A stretch of DNA of 25,000 nt from Sphaeroforma sirkka (GCA_001586965.3 LUCW03001870.1:1-25000); one strand, 5' to 3'. Shown: positions 1 through 11,856, counted from the stretch's first letter. Made by a program: numbers and translations. Notes: generated by a model not told the origin, from the letters alone.

Positions 1-3000
1 GTACTACTAGTGAAAATTATTCAATAAAGAACAGCTAGAGGTACACCCTGTGTGATCGAGGATATTTAGGCTCTGAACAAGAGGCAGTCCCGATCATTCT
101 TACACAAGCTACCACTGCTAAATCCTAACTGACTAAATTGTATTTTGGTTTAATATAGTTTGAAACCTAGTAATTTCCATCGAAGTTTACAATAACGTGG
201 TTTCCGTTGAAACCCTTTTTTCGGCTTTTTTCTACCGTAGGACTGCGTCACATTCATCACGGCAGCGGTATTTGTTTAAAGTCTTGACCCCGGATATCCC
301 AGTTGCCTGTTCAAATAGCTGGAGTGTCATGAGCCTTCTACGCTCACTATCAGCTCGTGAGTGTGTCTCTGACCACCCCCACCACCACTTCTACCTCATC
401 CAGAAGCAGGCTTCAATTATGAAGTCTTGTTATTAACAATAGCCTGTGCGAGTGTTTCCCAATTGAAAGCGGACTAGCTGAAGATCAACAGGTCAGTCCT
501 GTTCTTCTTAGTAACTCTGTATTCTTAATGTTGAGATCAGTTGTGCAACGACAATCTCTGGTGAATGGCGGCGGCCCTTGGCCCAAATCAATTCACGAGT
601 CTCCCAAACGCTTTCTTATATGAGGGGCATTGTCGAAGTGCAGTGTAGTAGACTTTAAATAAAGTGCAAATATATATATTTATTTCTGACCTCACCTTTG
701 ATTTCATACCTAAAGTGTTTGTGCTAGTGTTCAGCCACTTGGGCTGCTCAGGTAAAATATTATATGGTCAATATAAGAAACCTACTGCAGAACACTTTTA
801 ACACTTCGATGCTATTCTATTTCGACTCCTCTGCAACTAAATCTCACACTGATCACATGATGCCATCCGCATAGGTTGTGACTCACATGGAACACAACTA
901 TATTTAGAATGGTGCGGTTGACAGACATAATGAATCTCGAAAGTCGGTCGAGAAACTTAATCTGCTCTCGGAGTCGGTTCTCTCGGGAGTAATTTAGGCA
1001 ACTTGATTAGCTCTCAGGAGTGAGCTCACACTGATGACTTCTATAAATCAAAGAAGAGTTTGTGAGACCTGTCGTCTCTCAGGCATTCTCTTGATACCGC
1101 ACAACTGTTGCTTCATAAGCTCGAGGGATGCATGAGAGGGATGCATGACCGTTTTGTACCTTCTTCAGCTTTACATATGCTCCTTTTGTCATTGATGGAC
1201 GACATACAATAATGCATCTTGTACCACTTTTCCTTCTATAAGGATGCCGACTTTGGAAACCGTAAATATGTTTGTAACGTCTGCATGCTTTCCTAACGAT
1301 ATGTGCGTAGTTTTACAAGGGCACTCTCAGACATTGACGGTCTTAGCTCTATACTCACAACGGTTTGTTTTCGGTCGTATTGCAAGAACAAATTGAGCAG
1401 TCTTTCCTTGGTCGTATTCCAATGGTAGATTGAGCAGACCTTGGTATCGTAATTCTCGATACTGCATGACAGTACCTTGCTAACGCTTCGACTTGTCGAA
1501 GCATACTTGAAGTGCATAGCCAAAGTCAGATTGAGCATACTTCACTTAATCGGACTCACATAAAGATTGACAGACATTGATTAGTGTTCTTTTCGAAGTA
1601 GCCTTGCTGACTTCTCTATGAAATTCGTAATCGGCGTGACCTATTATTTGGGCTCGGATATACTCCCTTGTATTCGATCGATGCAACTTGTCGTCGCTCT
1701 TGATGGTTTTCAGTACATCAAAGTGTGCTCGATGTACATTTAGACTTATTCTCTCACGGTGTTGTGAATAGTCTTATTAAAGTAGGCTACCCTCATTGTC
1801 TCTGTCGCTGCTGTATGATCATCTCTAAAGAGAAATTCGTTGTTTGCAGAAGAATCGCAAATATGCGATAGATTCGATCAGAGTTACGCAGTGGCTTCGT
1901 TGGCGTGAGTTGTTGTTACATACGTAACCTTGACACTTCGTTGAGCATCGTTTCTTCACTGGTGAAAAGATGTTTTTCTGACGGCGATTTTTCATCGTCA
2001 ATTACAGAGTTACCTTTATCCTTGCCCATGTACACGCTGTGAACATTATTCTGACTATGAGAACGGATCTCACGTACATATTTCAAAACGTGTACTAAAA
2101 GTTGGTTGTGTATCTGTGGGGCTGGACCATACGGTTCTGCTCTTGTGAAGCACTGGACACTGCTACTATCAGTGGTGGACATCAAAGTAAACATTCTCTG
2201 ATGGAAGAATAGGATTGGTTGTATAAATCACCTATTCACGAATCGCTGGCACATGTGATTTTATGATTATCACAGGACTGCTGCCAGTAGCAGATGTATT
2301 TGGTTGTGCTCTTATAATGAGAAATTCACTGATTATAATCGCTTTTCTTTAGTAATCTAATTGAAACCAATTTGATTACATAAATCTGCAATCGGAGTCA
2401 AAGTGACTTCGCCAAGTGAGGCATAGTAAATGAAACCTCGTGTTCTGGCTCTTCTATAGTGTTATTAATTATTTGTAATAATTGTACCTTACAAGAATCT
2501 TTCATTGGCCTCGCAGGTTGAAAATCTGTTCCAAAACATCAAGGTTGCAGCACTCGTCTTTATGAATGTTTTCGCCGACGAAGTATTGAATTGTTCCTCC
2601 CTCGTGGCAGCCTCGCAATCTGAATCAGTTTTAGGGTTTTTGTATGGTATTTCGACCTGCCGGGTTCTCACCGCATATTTGTCGAGTTCTATCCGCTTAA
2701 AGTCGAAGATGTCTAGTTTGAGGCAGATTTATCTGCTCTTTGCCAAGCTGTCTGGCGTCTTGTTTCTGACAGGTCTACGCCGGAAATTGTATGAATCTAA
2801 AAGAGGTTCCACGTCAGCTTGAGTTCGTGCAAAATTTAAGGATATATTGCTTATATGTTGCGATACTCGTTAGATACGAAATTTTAGTGACTAACACACG
2901 ATGTGCGTTTCTATCAAAAGCTACATGTATATACTAGAAAGTAAACTCAACAAGGACTTAGGATGTCATCTGAAGAGACGTCAAACTTCTGTTGATCCCA

Positions 3001-3505
3001 GACGTATGGAAACTAGGATTGTTTTTAGCCTATGGGCATTGTCTCTCAGTATTGTGATTGTTTGGATACGAGGATAAATGAAGAATATACATTATATCCT
3101 ATGACAACTTCATTGGAAATATTCATGCAATGTCAAGCGTTTGGGCCCTGTCCCCAGTGTTACGCCGGGGATATGTCGGGTCTAATCCATCATTTATGAG
3201 CGTATGTCATCCTGGATTGATTGAATGTTTAGAAGGTTCTCGGCCGCCATTTGATTCTACCTACACAAACGACGCAGGAAGAGGGAGAACAGATAAAATA
3301 TAAATTTGCCTCCATTTACCACTAAACTGAAATATATAGTAATTCCCTTCTGCGCACTCAAATCCCATGTATCAACCGATGTGCGAATGCTATGAACAAG
3401 TACCAAACTTTTAATATAAATGTGCAGAAAATTTTTTCTAGTACTGTGTTGAAATTCCAGAATAAAAGCATTCGTTAACTCGATAGTGACAATAGGATGG
3501 GACAA
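1..3505. other. Left flank, no supported gene
   Basis: I read both strands and found only short open frames without recognisable domains or convincing splice signals. The most protein-like stretch is a minus-strand frame at about 1916-2194. It is rich in charged residues but matches nothing I know and has no clear exon borders. A small tandem motif (GAGGGATGCAT twice) sits near 1122-1147. The base composition is mixed and AT-leaning. A host exon could be hidden here, but I cannot support one. Confidence 0.5.
3502..3505. repeat. Left target-site duplication (ACAA)
   Basis: ACAA directly precedes the left LTR. The same four bases directly follow the right LTR at 12316-12319. A short direct repeat flanking both LTRs is the expected mark of integrase-mediated insertion. 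Four bases could match by chance, but the position is exact on both sides. Confidence 0.7.
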
Positions 3506-3686
3506 TGTGGTAAAAGTCCCCTTAAACCACTATCAGTGTGAAGTTAGAATTAATTTACAATTAATTCACACGAGGTGAATTATTTGTAGACCACGTAGAC
3601 AATCAAATATAAGAATAAATACACCGCACTGAGCCTCAGGAGAGACTCAGTAGGTTTTAGTATCGTATTTTGATGTGTTTACTACA
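3506..3686 (+). repeat. Left LTR of the chromovirus
   Basis: About 180 bp, starting TG and ending CA, and practically identical to the copy at 12136-12315. It contains AATAAA at 3614-3619, a plausible poly(A) signal. It also contains a perfect 9-bp inverted repeat, GAATTAATT/AATTAATTC, near 3547-3568. Its length is short for an LTR but normal for small chromovirus LTRs. Confidence 0.95.
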
Positions 3687-3777
3687 TTTTTTTACGACTA
3701 GTTACTTTAGGTGTATTATTCGATTTTATCTCGAGGATAATAGTGGACGGAGAAGTTCATTTTATTGACGAATTACA

Positions 3778-3933
3778 GGAGTTGATCTCCCTCAGAACCG
3801 GGTAGCTGAAAGGAGCTTGTAAAGTACGACAGGAGCAAAGTCTTCCGAGCACAGGGGAGTTGATCTCCCTCAGAACCGGATAGCCAGAAGGAGCTTGTAA
3901 ACTACGACAGGAGCAAAGACTTCCGAGCACAGA
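3778..3933 (+). repeat. 78-bp tandem duplication in the leader
   Basis: Two adjacent copies (3778-3855 and 3856-3933), each starting GGAGTTGATCTCC and ending in CTTCCGAGCACAG. They differ at a handful of positions. The unit length is a multiple of three, so frames run through both copies, but I see no sign that it is coding. Confidence 0.9.
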
Positions 3934-3956
3934 TAAGTGAAAAGAAATCCCCACCT

Positions 3957-4136
3957 TCCGTTTTGCTCGGTTTGATACGTTTGCGTGATTTTCATATATA
4001 TATATATATACATTATGCAGATTTTATTATTATTATAAATCTAGAGCAAATTGGAGTGATTAGTAATATATGCAGAAATTAACAGGTGCCCATTTTATTT
4101 AGCTGATGAGCATTTTATTTCTTCTTCTTTTTTTTT

Positions 4137-4195
<59 letters not shown>

Positions 4196-4235
4196 TCCGA
4201 CCATCCGGTCGAATGCTACTAATTTTAATTAAAAG

Positions 4236-4273
<38 letters not shown>

Positions 4274-4430
4274 TATATCCGTTTTGCTCGGTTTGATCAC
4301 TTGCGTGATTTATATATATATATTTATATTTTATGCATATTTTAAAAATTATTTTAAATCTAGAGCAAATTGGAGTGATTAGTAATATATGCAATTTTTA
4401 GCATTTTTTATTTCTAAATTTTTTCTTCTT
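3957..4430 (+). repeat. Diverged direct duplication with TA microsatellites
   Basis: Two copies of a segment of about 150 bp, at about 3957-4130 and 4276-4430. Both begin TCCGTTTTGCTCGGTTTGAT and share the later block TCTAGAGCAAATTGGAGTG. Perfect or near-perfect TA runs lie inside and between them (about 3994-4010, 4140-4191, 4238-4278). The TA tracts may have driven the duplication by slippage. Confidence 0.85.
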
Positions 4431-5035
4431 TGATTTTTTTAATCCATCTTCGGTCCGAAAATCCAGATACTTCAATTCCAATGCGACTTTTCAGGCCGTC
4501 GTTGACAATCAAGGCCTCCCTCTGACTAATTAGCAGTCATAGGACGTTTGAACAATGTTTTGACTGGCCTAGTCAATCCACACAACACGAACATGATGCA
4601 GTATCGCAGTTAGGGGTATAGAAGAACGTAATTTGGCGTAGAGAAGGTCGATATGGCAGATTTTTTCATAGGTGTGGGCGAGTACAGAGACGACAAAGGG
4701 CAGATAGAGGTGATCAAGAAAAGCAGGTAGCAATGTAGAATCGACAGTGTCAGGCGACGTAGAATGGAAACGTGTGAATTAAGCGCGCGTGAGACAGGTA
4801 GCAATGCAGAAGAGGAGCTAGGCACAGTTTGGGAGAAACTGAGACAGAGAAAAAAATGCGATTTCAACTCGTATTTTCAACAAATATCAACTACGGGAGC
4901 AAGTTTTGGTAATCAATTGGCTAGACGAAAAGACTGGCATGGTTAGAAGATCGATTTTTCGAAAATATCTCGGAGTCGAATGTTCGCCATCGTTGCATGC
5001 GCGAACTTCGATGGTCACGAAAGCATAGGAAAAAT

Positions 5036-5115
5036 TATATCACGGGGGGTATCGAACCCACGACCAACACACAACTATAAGACATATTTACCGATGTTAC
5101 AAGACAGAATACATT
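5036..5115 (-). other. tRNA-like remnant (possible tRNA-derived SINE piece)
   Basis: On the minus strand, GTGGGTTCGATACCC at about 5048-5062 matches the T-arm and box B of a tRNA. About 40 bases upstream is a stretch resembling the end of a D-arm (CGGTAAATA) and an anticodon-like loop (CTTATAG). No acceptor stem pairs with the 3' side, so this is not a functional tRNA gene. A decayed tRNA or the head of a tRNA-derived SINE inside the retrotransposon leader is the best reading. A TA run at 5119-5156 lies beside it. Confidence 0.35.
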
Positions 5116-5118
5116 TTC

Positions 5119-5119
5119 G

Positions 5120-5155
<36 letters not shown>

Positions 5156-5156
5156 C
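5119..5156. repeat. TA microsatellite
   Basis: A nearly uninterrupted AT dinucleotide run with one CA step, inside the retrotransposon leader. Confidence 0.95.
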
Positions 5157-5989
5157 TTAAATTTCCATTCTAGAGAGAAAGGAAGTCAACGTAAGTGAAT
5201 CAGCCGTAGGACCAACATAGCCTGGTACGGTTTGTTGTATGATTGTTGGTGAAAACTAAGGAGAACGTTATCACCGACGTATAAGGCGAATCGTCAAGAT
5301 GCAGCGGACTCTTGCAAAGTACAGAAGAAATAGTACATGCAAAAGTAGACGGCACTTATCAGGCATCGTGCAAGTACACTCAAGTTGGTTTGAATAAGGA
5401 ATTTGTTTTTTGGTTTTCCAACTTCATAACCGATGTATCTACCTTGGGCTTCAAGGTTATTCTTGGGAACCTTGACCTGAACTTCCTGGCTGCAGGCCTC
5501 GGATTTGATTGATGTTGGAGTACAGTGGTCCGAAGGTTGGATTAAAGGAGCATTCAGAACGCTAGAACACGACAGGCGGTTGATCATTGAACACGCTTCG
5601 AGTCTATCAGCAACTCTTAATTACTCCTATAGACAGAGCAAAGGAGAGCAAAACGAGTACTCATTAACAAAACCAACCCAAACAAAATGATTAGCAATCA
5701 TCAAGAAGCAACGAGTTTTCGGGGACCCGCAAGCAGACCTTGTAGACATCAACATGATTCAATGATAATTAGCTATTTTGGTATCACGAGAGGAGAACGG
5801 CGGAAGAAAGTGTGTAACACAAATGGCTGAAGTCAACTATTATATAATAGCCGACACTCCTTCAATCTGGACCAACTATTCATCAACAACACAAAGCCAT
5901 ACATCGAAGTCTTAACATCAAGATGCCTATGCGTCCAACACCCCGTAGCCCTCGACGCACTCGTCGCGACGGCAAAAGCAACCCAGAGA

Positions 5990-7930
5990 TCTTTGTCTGA
6001 TTTCGAGCAGACCCACCAAGGCGGCACAGCTTCTTCGCGCCAGACAGTAGCATCGCGTCGAAGAGATGAACAACCGCGACATGAACAGACAGACCAAGAC
6101 GTGGGCCAGGCAGCAAGTAGGCGACATCAGTTGGGGCACGGGTCTCGCTTATCGGCAAGAGGGAGAGCAGATCCAGAAGACAGTGAGGTGCAATTTGTGA
6201 TTAGGCATACTAGTCGTTCAAAGTCTGCTGAACCAGCAGCTGAGCGACACAGGGTAGCCAATGTCCGAGGTACTTCGGGCATTCATTCAGCGGGTGATAG
6301 ACCGTATTCATGGCAGCCTTTTCACCGAGCACCTGAACGAGATTTCACTCGAAAGCGAACTCGATCGGGGAGTTTTACCAGTGCAAGTCAGGATTCCCTC
6401 GCAGGCAACGGGATGAGCGACAAGTCCAACGGCATAGAAATATGTCAGGGTGGGCCACGGGCACTCGTCAGCAAAACTCTGACGAAATCAGGGGCCGACA
6501 GCTAGAGCAATATTTGAGCGACCCACATGGGGATTATCGTAGGGAAGCCGAACGAAAACAACTACGTAGACGATGGGAACTCAGCCGACAGCACCGAGAC
6601 TTCGCGCGATCGATACAGGATATGCGCAAGTCTAGTGATGTCGACGACGGTAATGTTCATGGCAGCAGAAAACGACCGCACAAAGACGAACAGGCGAGAG
6701 AGCCGATCATGACACCAGCGCAGTGGAACGAGCATCGCCGAGCCATGTGTCAACGCCTCGAAGGGAAGATATCCTTCTTTGTGGATGAACTTTGTCGAGC
6801 ACAGGAAACTACGATGTCCCAAGATGTACATTACTAACGTCCACGATCGATACGTTGAAAGGAGCGTTGAATACTCAATTGGAAGCTATCAGGAAGAACA
6901 GAGCTCCGGAGCCACGGACATGGCCCGATTGGCCTTTAGACCGTTATCAATTAAGCAGCACAGCCGATAGAGACACACGAGGGGCGCTAGAAGAGGCACT
7001 GAAGAACGCCCATGTCTCAGGACTAGATGAGTCGTGGATGGTACGTTGGTTCTATAAGGTACTCATACATTTTAAGGCAGCAAAGGCCACAATTGACTAT
7101 CTCCGTGACAACCATAATGAGCTGAGGGTATATCCGGCGGAACAGGTCATAGACCAAATCTGTCAACATGAGAGCAAGGCCACCGTAGACCCTACCTTTA
7201 AGAAGTTGGCGAAGGGTAATCCCCGCACCAAGGGTGTAGAGTCAGCCAGGGAACATTTGAACAAGATTGTGGAAGTTCACAAGAGAGCCTGGGAGCGAGC
7301 AGATAAGGGCAAGGACTTTCCTAAGCGGTTGCTTAATCACTGCCTCATACAGGCCCTCGAGGACCTGACAGGTAATATGACGTATGAACGCACGCTACAA
7401 CACCACATAGGTTGGGACCACCTGGAGACTGAAGACCTTCTCCGCATTTTAAATCCAGACATACAAGAAACCGATGCCATCCTCAGACAACGGGTACGGA
7501 CACAGATGAATGTGGGGATAGGCGTAGACAGTTTCCAGCCCAACAACGAGATCGTAATTTGAATACGAATACAGGAGGAGGCAGCACACAACGCACAAGC
7601 ACGTCTACGACCACCACGTGTTACGCGTGCAGAGCGGGTGCCCCACCCAGTTTCAGGCATATATCATCCTGCAAGCACTACCAGTCGAACAAAAGGGTTG
7701 GATTCACATCCAGCTCGGGCCGAGGATTTAAGCAAGGCGTATCCTTCGATAAGAGTTTGCCCGCGGTCAACACCATTACGGCTCTAACAGACTCGGACGA
7801 CCAGCAAACGGAGCAGGAGGAGACCACGCCTACAGACACACACATTGCTTCCATACTGGCACACCCAGACGAAATCGAACAGGGTGAGTTAGAAGAGGAT
7901 GCAACGTGGGAAACCATAGGCAGCGATCAG
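5990..7930 (+). pseudogene. gag-like region of the chromovirus (fossil)
   Basis: The region upstream of the protease would encode the structural Gag protein, which packages the element's RNA into cytoplasmic particles. The first part encodes polar, arginine- and glutamine-rich sequence. The middle (about 6790-7560) has the alpha-helical, charged character of a capsid domain. Towards the end there is one cysteine/histidine cluster (about 7618-7675) that resembles a zinc knuckle but does not have the canonical spacing. I assign Gag mainly by position and composition, not by a clear family motif. It is not intact as one frame. Confidence 0.6.
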
Positions 7931-7949
7931 GAATAGGACGTAAGGGTGT

Positions 7950-8330
7950 CGGATGTAGATGCAACTTTAGTTTTCCCGTCTAGCACACCTGTGATACTAT
8001 CGATCAAAGATCCATTACTTTCAATGGACAATCGAGTATTCATATCCATCCTGATTAACGGTAAGACATGCAGGGCGTTAGTGGATTCTGGGGCAAACAG
8101 AAGTTGCATTGATTCGACATCCGCACACGATTGGGGATTGCAAATTAAGTCGGCTCCGGAGGATCCTATATATACCTAGCTGATCGTAGTCTTCGTACAC
8201 GGCGAATAGGCTCAACCGTACAAACTCCAGTACGATATGGTCTAGAGCTCACAGAACAGTCTTTCGAGCTAATGAATCTACCACCGGCTATCGACGCGAT
8301 CGTAGGCCAGGATCTTATGCCTGGCTTAGG
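7950..8330 (+). pseudogene. Retroviral-type aspartic protease of the chromovirus (fossil)
   Basis: Near 8080-8100 the translation contains ALVDSGAN, the DSGA form of the active-site loop of retropepsin-type proteases, preceded by beta-strand-like sequence. Such proteases cleave the Gag-Pol polyprotein. The position between Gag and reverse transcriptase is the normal one for Ty3/gypsy. Damaged as part of the element. Confidence 0.75.
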
Positions 8331-8559
8331 GCTATACGTGGGAGGCCTTCAATCGCCATTCTCACCCATAGATCCAACGGAGCTAGACAAACTATTGGAA
8401 CCAATACCGTTGAGACGACCACCAGATTTGACCGAGGAAACCGGTGTTCGCCTGGAACTAGACAAGGAACTGAGGGACAATGACGGTATTCGAGAAAAGG
8501 ACAGGTGCAGACTGGAAGGAGGTGAAGTTAGATTGCCAGTGACACCAGATCAAGCTGCA

Positions 8560-9400
8560 AGGATGCGGAAGGCAGTAAGGAACTTTGTAGCAGACAAATG
8601 GATACCATGGGTAGATAGACAGGTGCAGAAGTGGATTCAAGATTTGGTCATAGTTCAAAGGGATACAGCCACTTCCGTCAACTTACCCTTGCTCGCCGTG
8701 CCAGAGTATACTCAATCTGGAGAACTAAAGAAAGTGCGAGTGTGTTTGGACCTCAGAGCGGTGAATGCATTAATACCGGCGGATCAGTTCATTATTCCCG
8801 TATCAACGACATCATTGGTAACATCAAAGGGAAGAGATATTACACGACATTGGATCTAACCGCAGCGTACCATCGACTCCCAATTCACCCTGATTCTCAG
8901 TATCTATTCAGTTTCACACATGGCAAAAGCCAGTATTCCTTTACATCAGCGCCATTTGGACTACACACACTGACGCAGCAGTTTCAGCGTACACTGAGTG
9001 TGATATTGCAAGGACTTCCGGCACACCACTACCTGGACGACATCGTAATAGCAACAGATGACTACGAGGAACACGTACGAGTAGTGAAAGAGGTCATTCG
9101 GCGGCTGACGTACCACAGTTTCAAGCTAAACCCTTCAAAATGTCATTTTGCAGTCAAAGAAGTCATGATCCTAGGGAAGCGAGTATCGAAGGCCGGAATT
9201 GATATTTGCCATGAAAAGCAGGCCAAGCTCATTGACTGGCCAACCCCGAAGAAGTACAAAGACATTGCATCGGCCTTGGGATTAGCCAACTTTCTTCACG
9301 AGCACCTACCAAACTTTGCAGAGGTAGTTGCCCCACTCCGGGAATTTGTAAGACTGAAGCCTAAGGAAATCATTGGAGACAGGTGGGAACAGAGACACCA
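8560..9400 (+). pseudogene. Ty3/gypsy reverse transcriptase (fossil)
   Basis: Recognisable reverse transcriptase motifs in order: a conserved LDL motif with AAYHRLPI (about 8850-8885), then SAPFGL, then the catalytic YLDD box near 9032, then the thumb region with KCHF. The enzyme copies the element's RNA into cDNA. Similarity is to Ty3/gypsy rather than copia, LINE or hepadnaviral enzymes, as the following RNase H and integrase confirm. The region is affected by the breaks noted for the element. Confidence 0.93.
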
Positions 9401-9840
9401 GCAAGCTTGGGATGCCATGAAGCAAGCCATAGTTGAGGCAGTAGTGTTGAAATTTCCCGTCGACGAAGTACCTTTACAACTCGAAACGGATGCAAGCGAC
9501 TACGGTATTGGAGGTGCATTGTTCCAGACCATAGAAGGGAAGAAGCAATACCTAATGTTCTTCAGCAAGACCCTCAACGCAGCACAGCGCAATTACGCAA
9601 CACCCATGAAGGAATTATTGGCCTTGGTATATGGTCTCACACACTTCCGGGATCATCTCGAAGGTCAACGCTTTTCAGTGTTGACTGATCACAAGGCTTT
9701 GGTGTATATGAACACACAGCTAAAGCTGAATCCGATGCTACAACGATGGCATCACATCATAGCGCCTTTCAATTTTACTATCTCGCACATCCCGGGTATA
9801 AAGAACGTGTTACCAGACGCGTGGTCTAGGCTTCATGAGG
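9400..9840 (+). pseudogene. RNase H domain of the chromovirus (fossil)
   Basis: Typical Ty3/gypsy RNase H signatures follow the reverse transcriptase: ETDASDYGIGGAL (about 9485-9523), NYATPMKELLAL, then LTDHKAL and a closing HIPGIKNVLPDAWSRL. The domain removes the RNA strand after first-strand synthesis. The key acidic residues of the first two motifs and the D of TDH are visible. Confidence 0.92.
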
Positions 9841-9879
9841 GAACTGTTGAGACTGAGGACCCGGAGGTACTATATGCAG

Positions 9880-10290
9880 AATGTTGGCAACTTTTTCCAG
9901 ACTACTTTGAGCAAGCGCAACGGATTATGGGTGAGAATAATGTCGATGTCTTTGCTTCGCATCAGGACCATCATTTGCCACGCTACTACACCGACGATGA
10001 CAGGGGTGGAGCGTTTGCACATTGTTGGAAGGATATAGACGGATGGATGAACCCACCATGGAGATTAATCCATAGAATGTTGCGCAAGATACGATCAGAG
10101 AGGGCCACAGCTACGGTGTGTCTACCGTGGGCGCCCCACGAGCCTTGGTTCCAGTTATTCAAGTCGCTTCTACAAAGCGACCCAGTATTAGTTCCAAGGA
10201 CAGCCCACTCCTTCCTCAAATACGGAAAGTATGCGAGTGGCAAGGCACCATGGGGTCACACAGTCATTGCCAGAGTAGGCCCACGCAATG
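9880..10290 (+). pseudogene. Extra domain between RNase H and integrase (fossil)
   Basis: About 130 residues separate RNase H from the integrase zinc-binding motif. They contain VDVFASH, then a tryptophan and MNPPW, then LPWAPHEPWF. This VD-FAS / NPPW / PW---PWF pattern resembles a domain that I recall following RNase H in DIRS/Ngaro-type retroelements and in some fungal and oomycete Ty3/gypsy elements. Its function is not known to me. Position and motifs are seen directly. The family link is from memory and unsearched. Confidence 0.5.
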
Positions 10291-10439
10291 GTTACAGCCT
10301 TCCAGCGACGTTTTCAGCACGATTGGGATATGCAGAACCGTCCTCAGTATCGAAAGTCACCCCATTAGATACGTCTCGGCTAGTATCGATCGCTATCTCG
10401 GAAGTAGCCATGACGGATTCTCCAGATGAGGAAGAGATA

Positions 10440-11120
10440 AGCCGTCGCACACAGCTCACCTTGTGTCAGCATGAGATTGGGCATCATAGAGCAGAAGATA
10501 CAGTTGCTCAACTACAGCAGAACGGACATTTGTGGCCTAACGCTCTGGAACTTGCACAAACAGTTAGGAGAAACTGTCGCACATGTCTAGGACAGAGGGT
10601 GTTACGAAAGGGATTTCACCCGATGATTAATATAACGGCAAAGTATCCGTGGGATCATATTCAAGTCGACATGATTCCAATGCCACTAGTTTCAGCAGCA
10701 GGAAATCGATATATATTGCACGTCTTGGATATAGCAACGGGGTACTCGATATTGAGAGCAACGGCCACAAAGTCAGCAGAAGTGGTGACATCTAAACTTA
10801 TGGAGGTGTTTGGGGAACATGGTTTTCCCAGGAAAATTCAATCAGACGAGGGAGGCGAGTTTTCGAACAAGATTGTTAAATTAATAACTCAAGAAGTTGG
10901 AGTGATGCATGCAAAGTCGCCACCATATCGTCCTCAGGTTCTGGGAGCAGCGGAGAGAAGACACAGAGACATCCACGAAGGAGTTCGCAAGCTATGTGAA
11001 TCTTTGCCTACGGCATGGGATGTCCGACTACCACTTATTATGCTGTGCCAGAACCTCCGAATATCTCGGCGACACAAGACAGCACCATTCAGTGCTTACT
11101 TCGGTCGCCGTCATGTTCCG
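10440..11120 (+). pseudogene. Integrase of the chromovirus (fossil)
   Basis: A DDE integrase. The N-terminal HHCC zinc-binding part is visible as histidines in HEIGHH and a CRTC pair (about 10470-10595). The catalytic triad lies in HIQVDM (near 10670), QSDEGGEF (near 10850) and GAAERRHRD (near 10950), with PYRPQ before the last. Integrase inserts the cDNA into the host chromosome. The 4-bp target duplication agrees with its action. Confidence 0.93.
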
Positions 11121-11499
11121 TTTGCTGACTTCACGGATGACCTTCCGGGAATCAGCCGGTCACCAATGAGGCTTGGGCACACCGGCTGGATCGTTTGCAC
11201 GACACTATCTTGCCGACGCTTTACAAGGTCACGCAGAAATACGCAGACACACTATCCAGGCAGTTTGACCGCCTCCATGCTTACGATTTTATCGCCTTTC
11301 AACCAGGGGATGTGGTAATGGTACGGTCCGAAGGTCGCACAACCAAAGCAATGCGACCAATGTTTGGACCATACGTTGTCAAAGCCAGACAGGGACAAGG
11401 ATATGAACTGACACACAAGGATGGTTCACTTCCAGATACTTTCAAAGGTAAACCAGTTAGAGTGGAACTTTTGCGACTAGTCCATAGAGCCACCGAAAA

Positions 11500-11719
11500 G
11501 CCTTTAGAAGATCATATGTGGCAGGATAGTTCCTCGTTCCGTTACATCATTCGACATAGACAGAATGATTCCACAGGGAATACAGAATACTTGGTTCGCT
11601 GGCGGGATGGTGATCCAACTTGGGAGTCAGCCGAAGCTTTTGACGATCCGAATGACATCGCGGCATACCACAAAGCCGAGCAAACTCGGCAGAAGAAGAA
11701 AGCGGCACAACAACAATAA
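11500..11719 (+). pseudogene. C-terminal chromodomain of the chromovirus (fossil)
   Basis: After the integrase C-terminal region the translation shows YIIRHR, then EYLVRWRDGDPTWESAEAF and a short charged helix, ending in a basic tail. This is the classic chromodomain core (YLV-W--- P-WE). In chromoviruses it is thought to steer integration to particular chromatin marks. One aromatic-cage position is the tyrosine/tryptophan pair seen here. I infer chromatin targeting from the family. Confidence 0.85.
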
Positions 11720-11856
11720 TTCCAACGTTACGTTGATGAATACTAGATGTCTATCATCTACTTCCGGATCGGAGTTTTGTCTCTCCTCGTGAGATTTCAC
11801 CACGGTATAGAGGCGAAAGACGATTCCATAACTCGAGCTTATAGGCGAGTATAACT

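Larger units (their letters stand above)
3687..5990 (+). other. Long non-coding leader of the chromovirus
   Basis: About 2.3 kb lie between the left LTR and the first recognisable gag-like coding. The stretch holds a 78-bp tandem duplication (3778-3933), a second diverged duplication (about 3957-4130 and 4276-4430), several TA microsatellites and a tRNA-like remnant on the minus strand. Short open frames here have no recognisable domain. Leaders of Ty3/gypsy elements are often only a few hundred bases, so the length is notable. It may include sequence captured or inserted after the element formed. Confidence 0.6.

Noticed and set aside
197-436. Plus-strand open frame of 79 codons
   Set aside because: It begins at GTG, shows no domain, and lies in a eukaryotic context where such frames are common by chance.
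2489-2822. Overlapping open frames on both strands (60 and 105 codons)
   Set aside because: The longer one starts at TTG, neither has a recognisable domain or splice context, and they overlap each other.
4095-4394. Minus-strand frame rich in Ile-Tyr
   Set aside because: It is a translation of TA microsatellites.
5041-5115. Functional tRNA gene
   Set aside because: The T-arm is present but no acceptor stem pairs, so it is kept only as a remnant.
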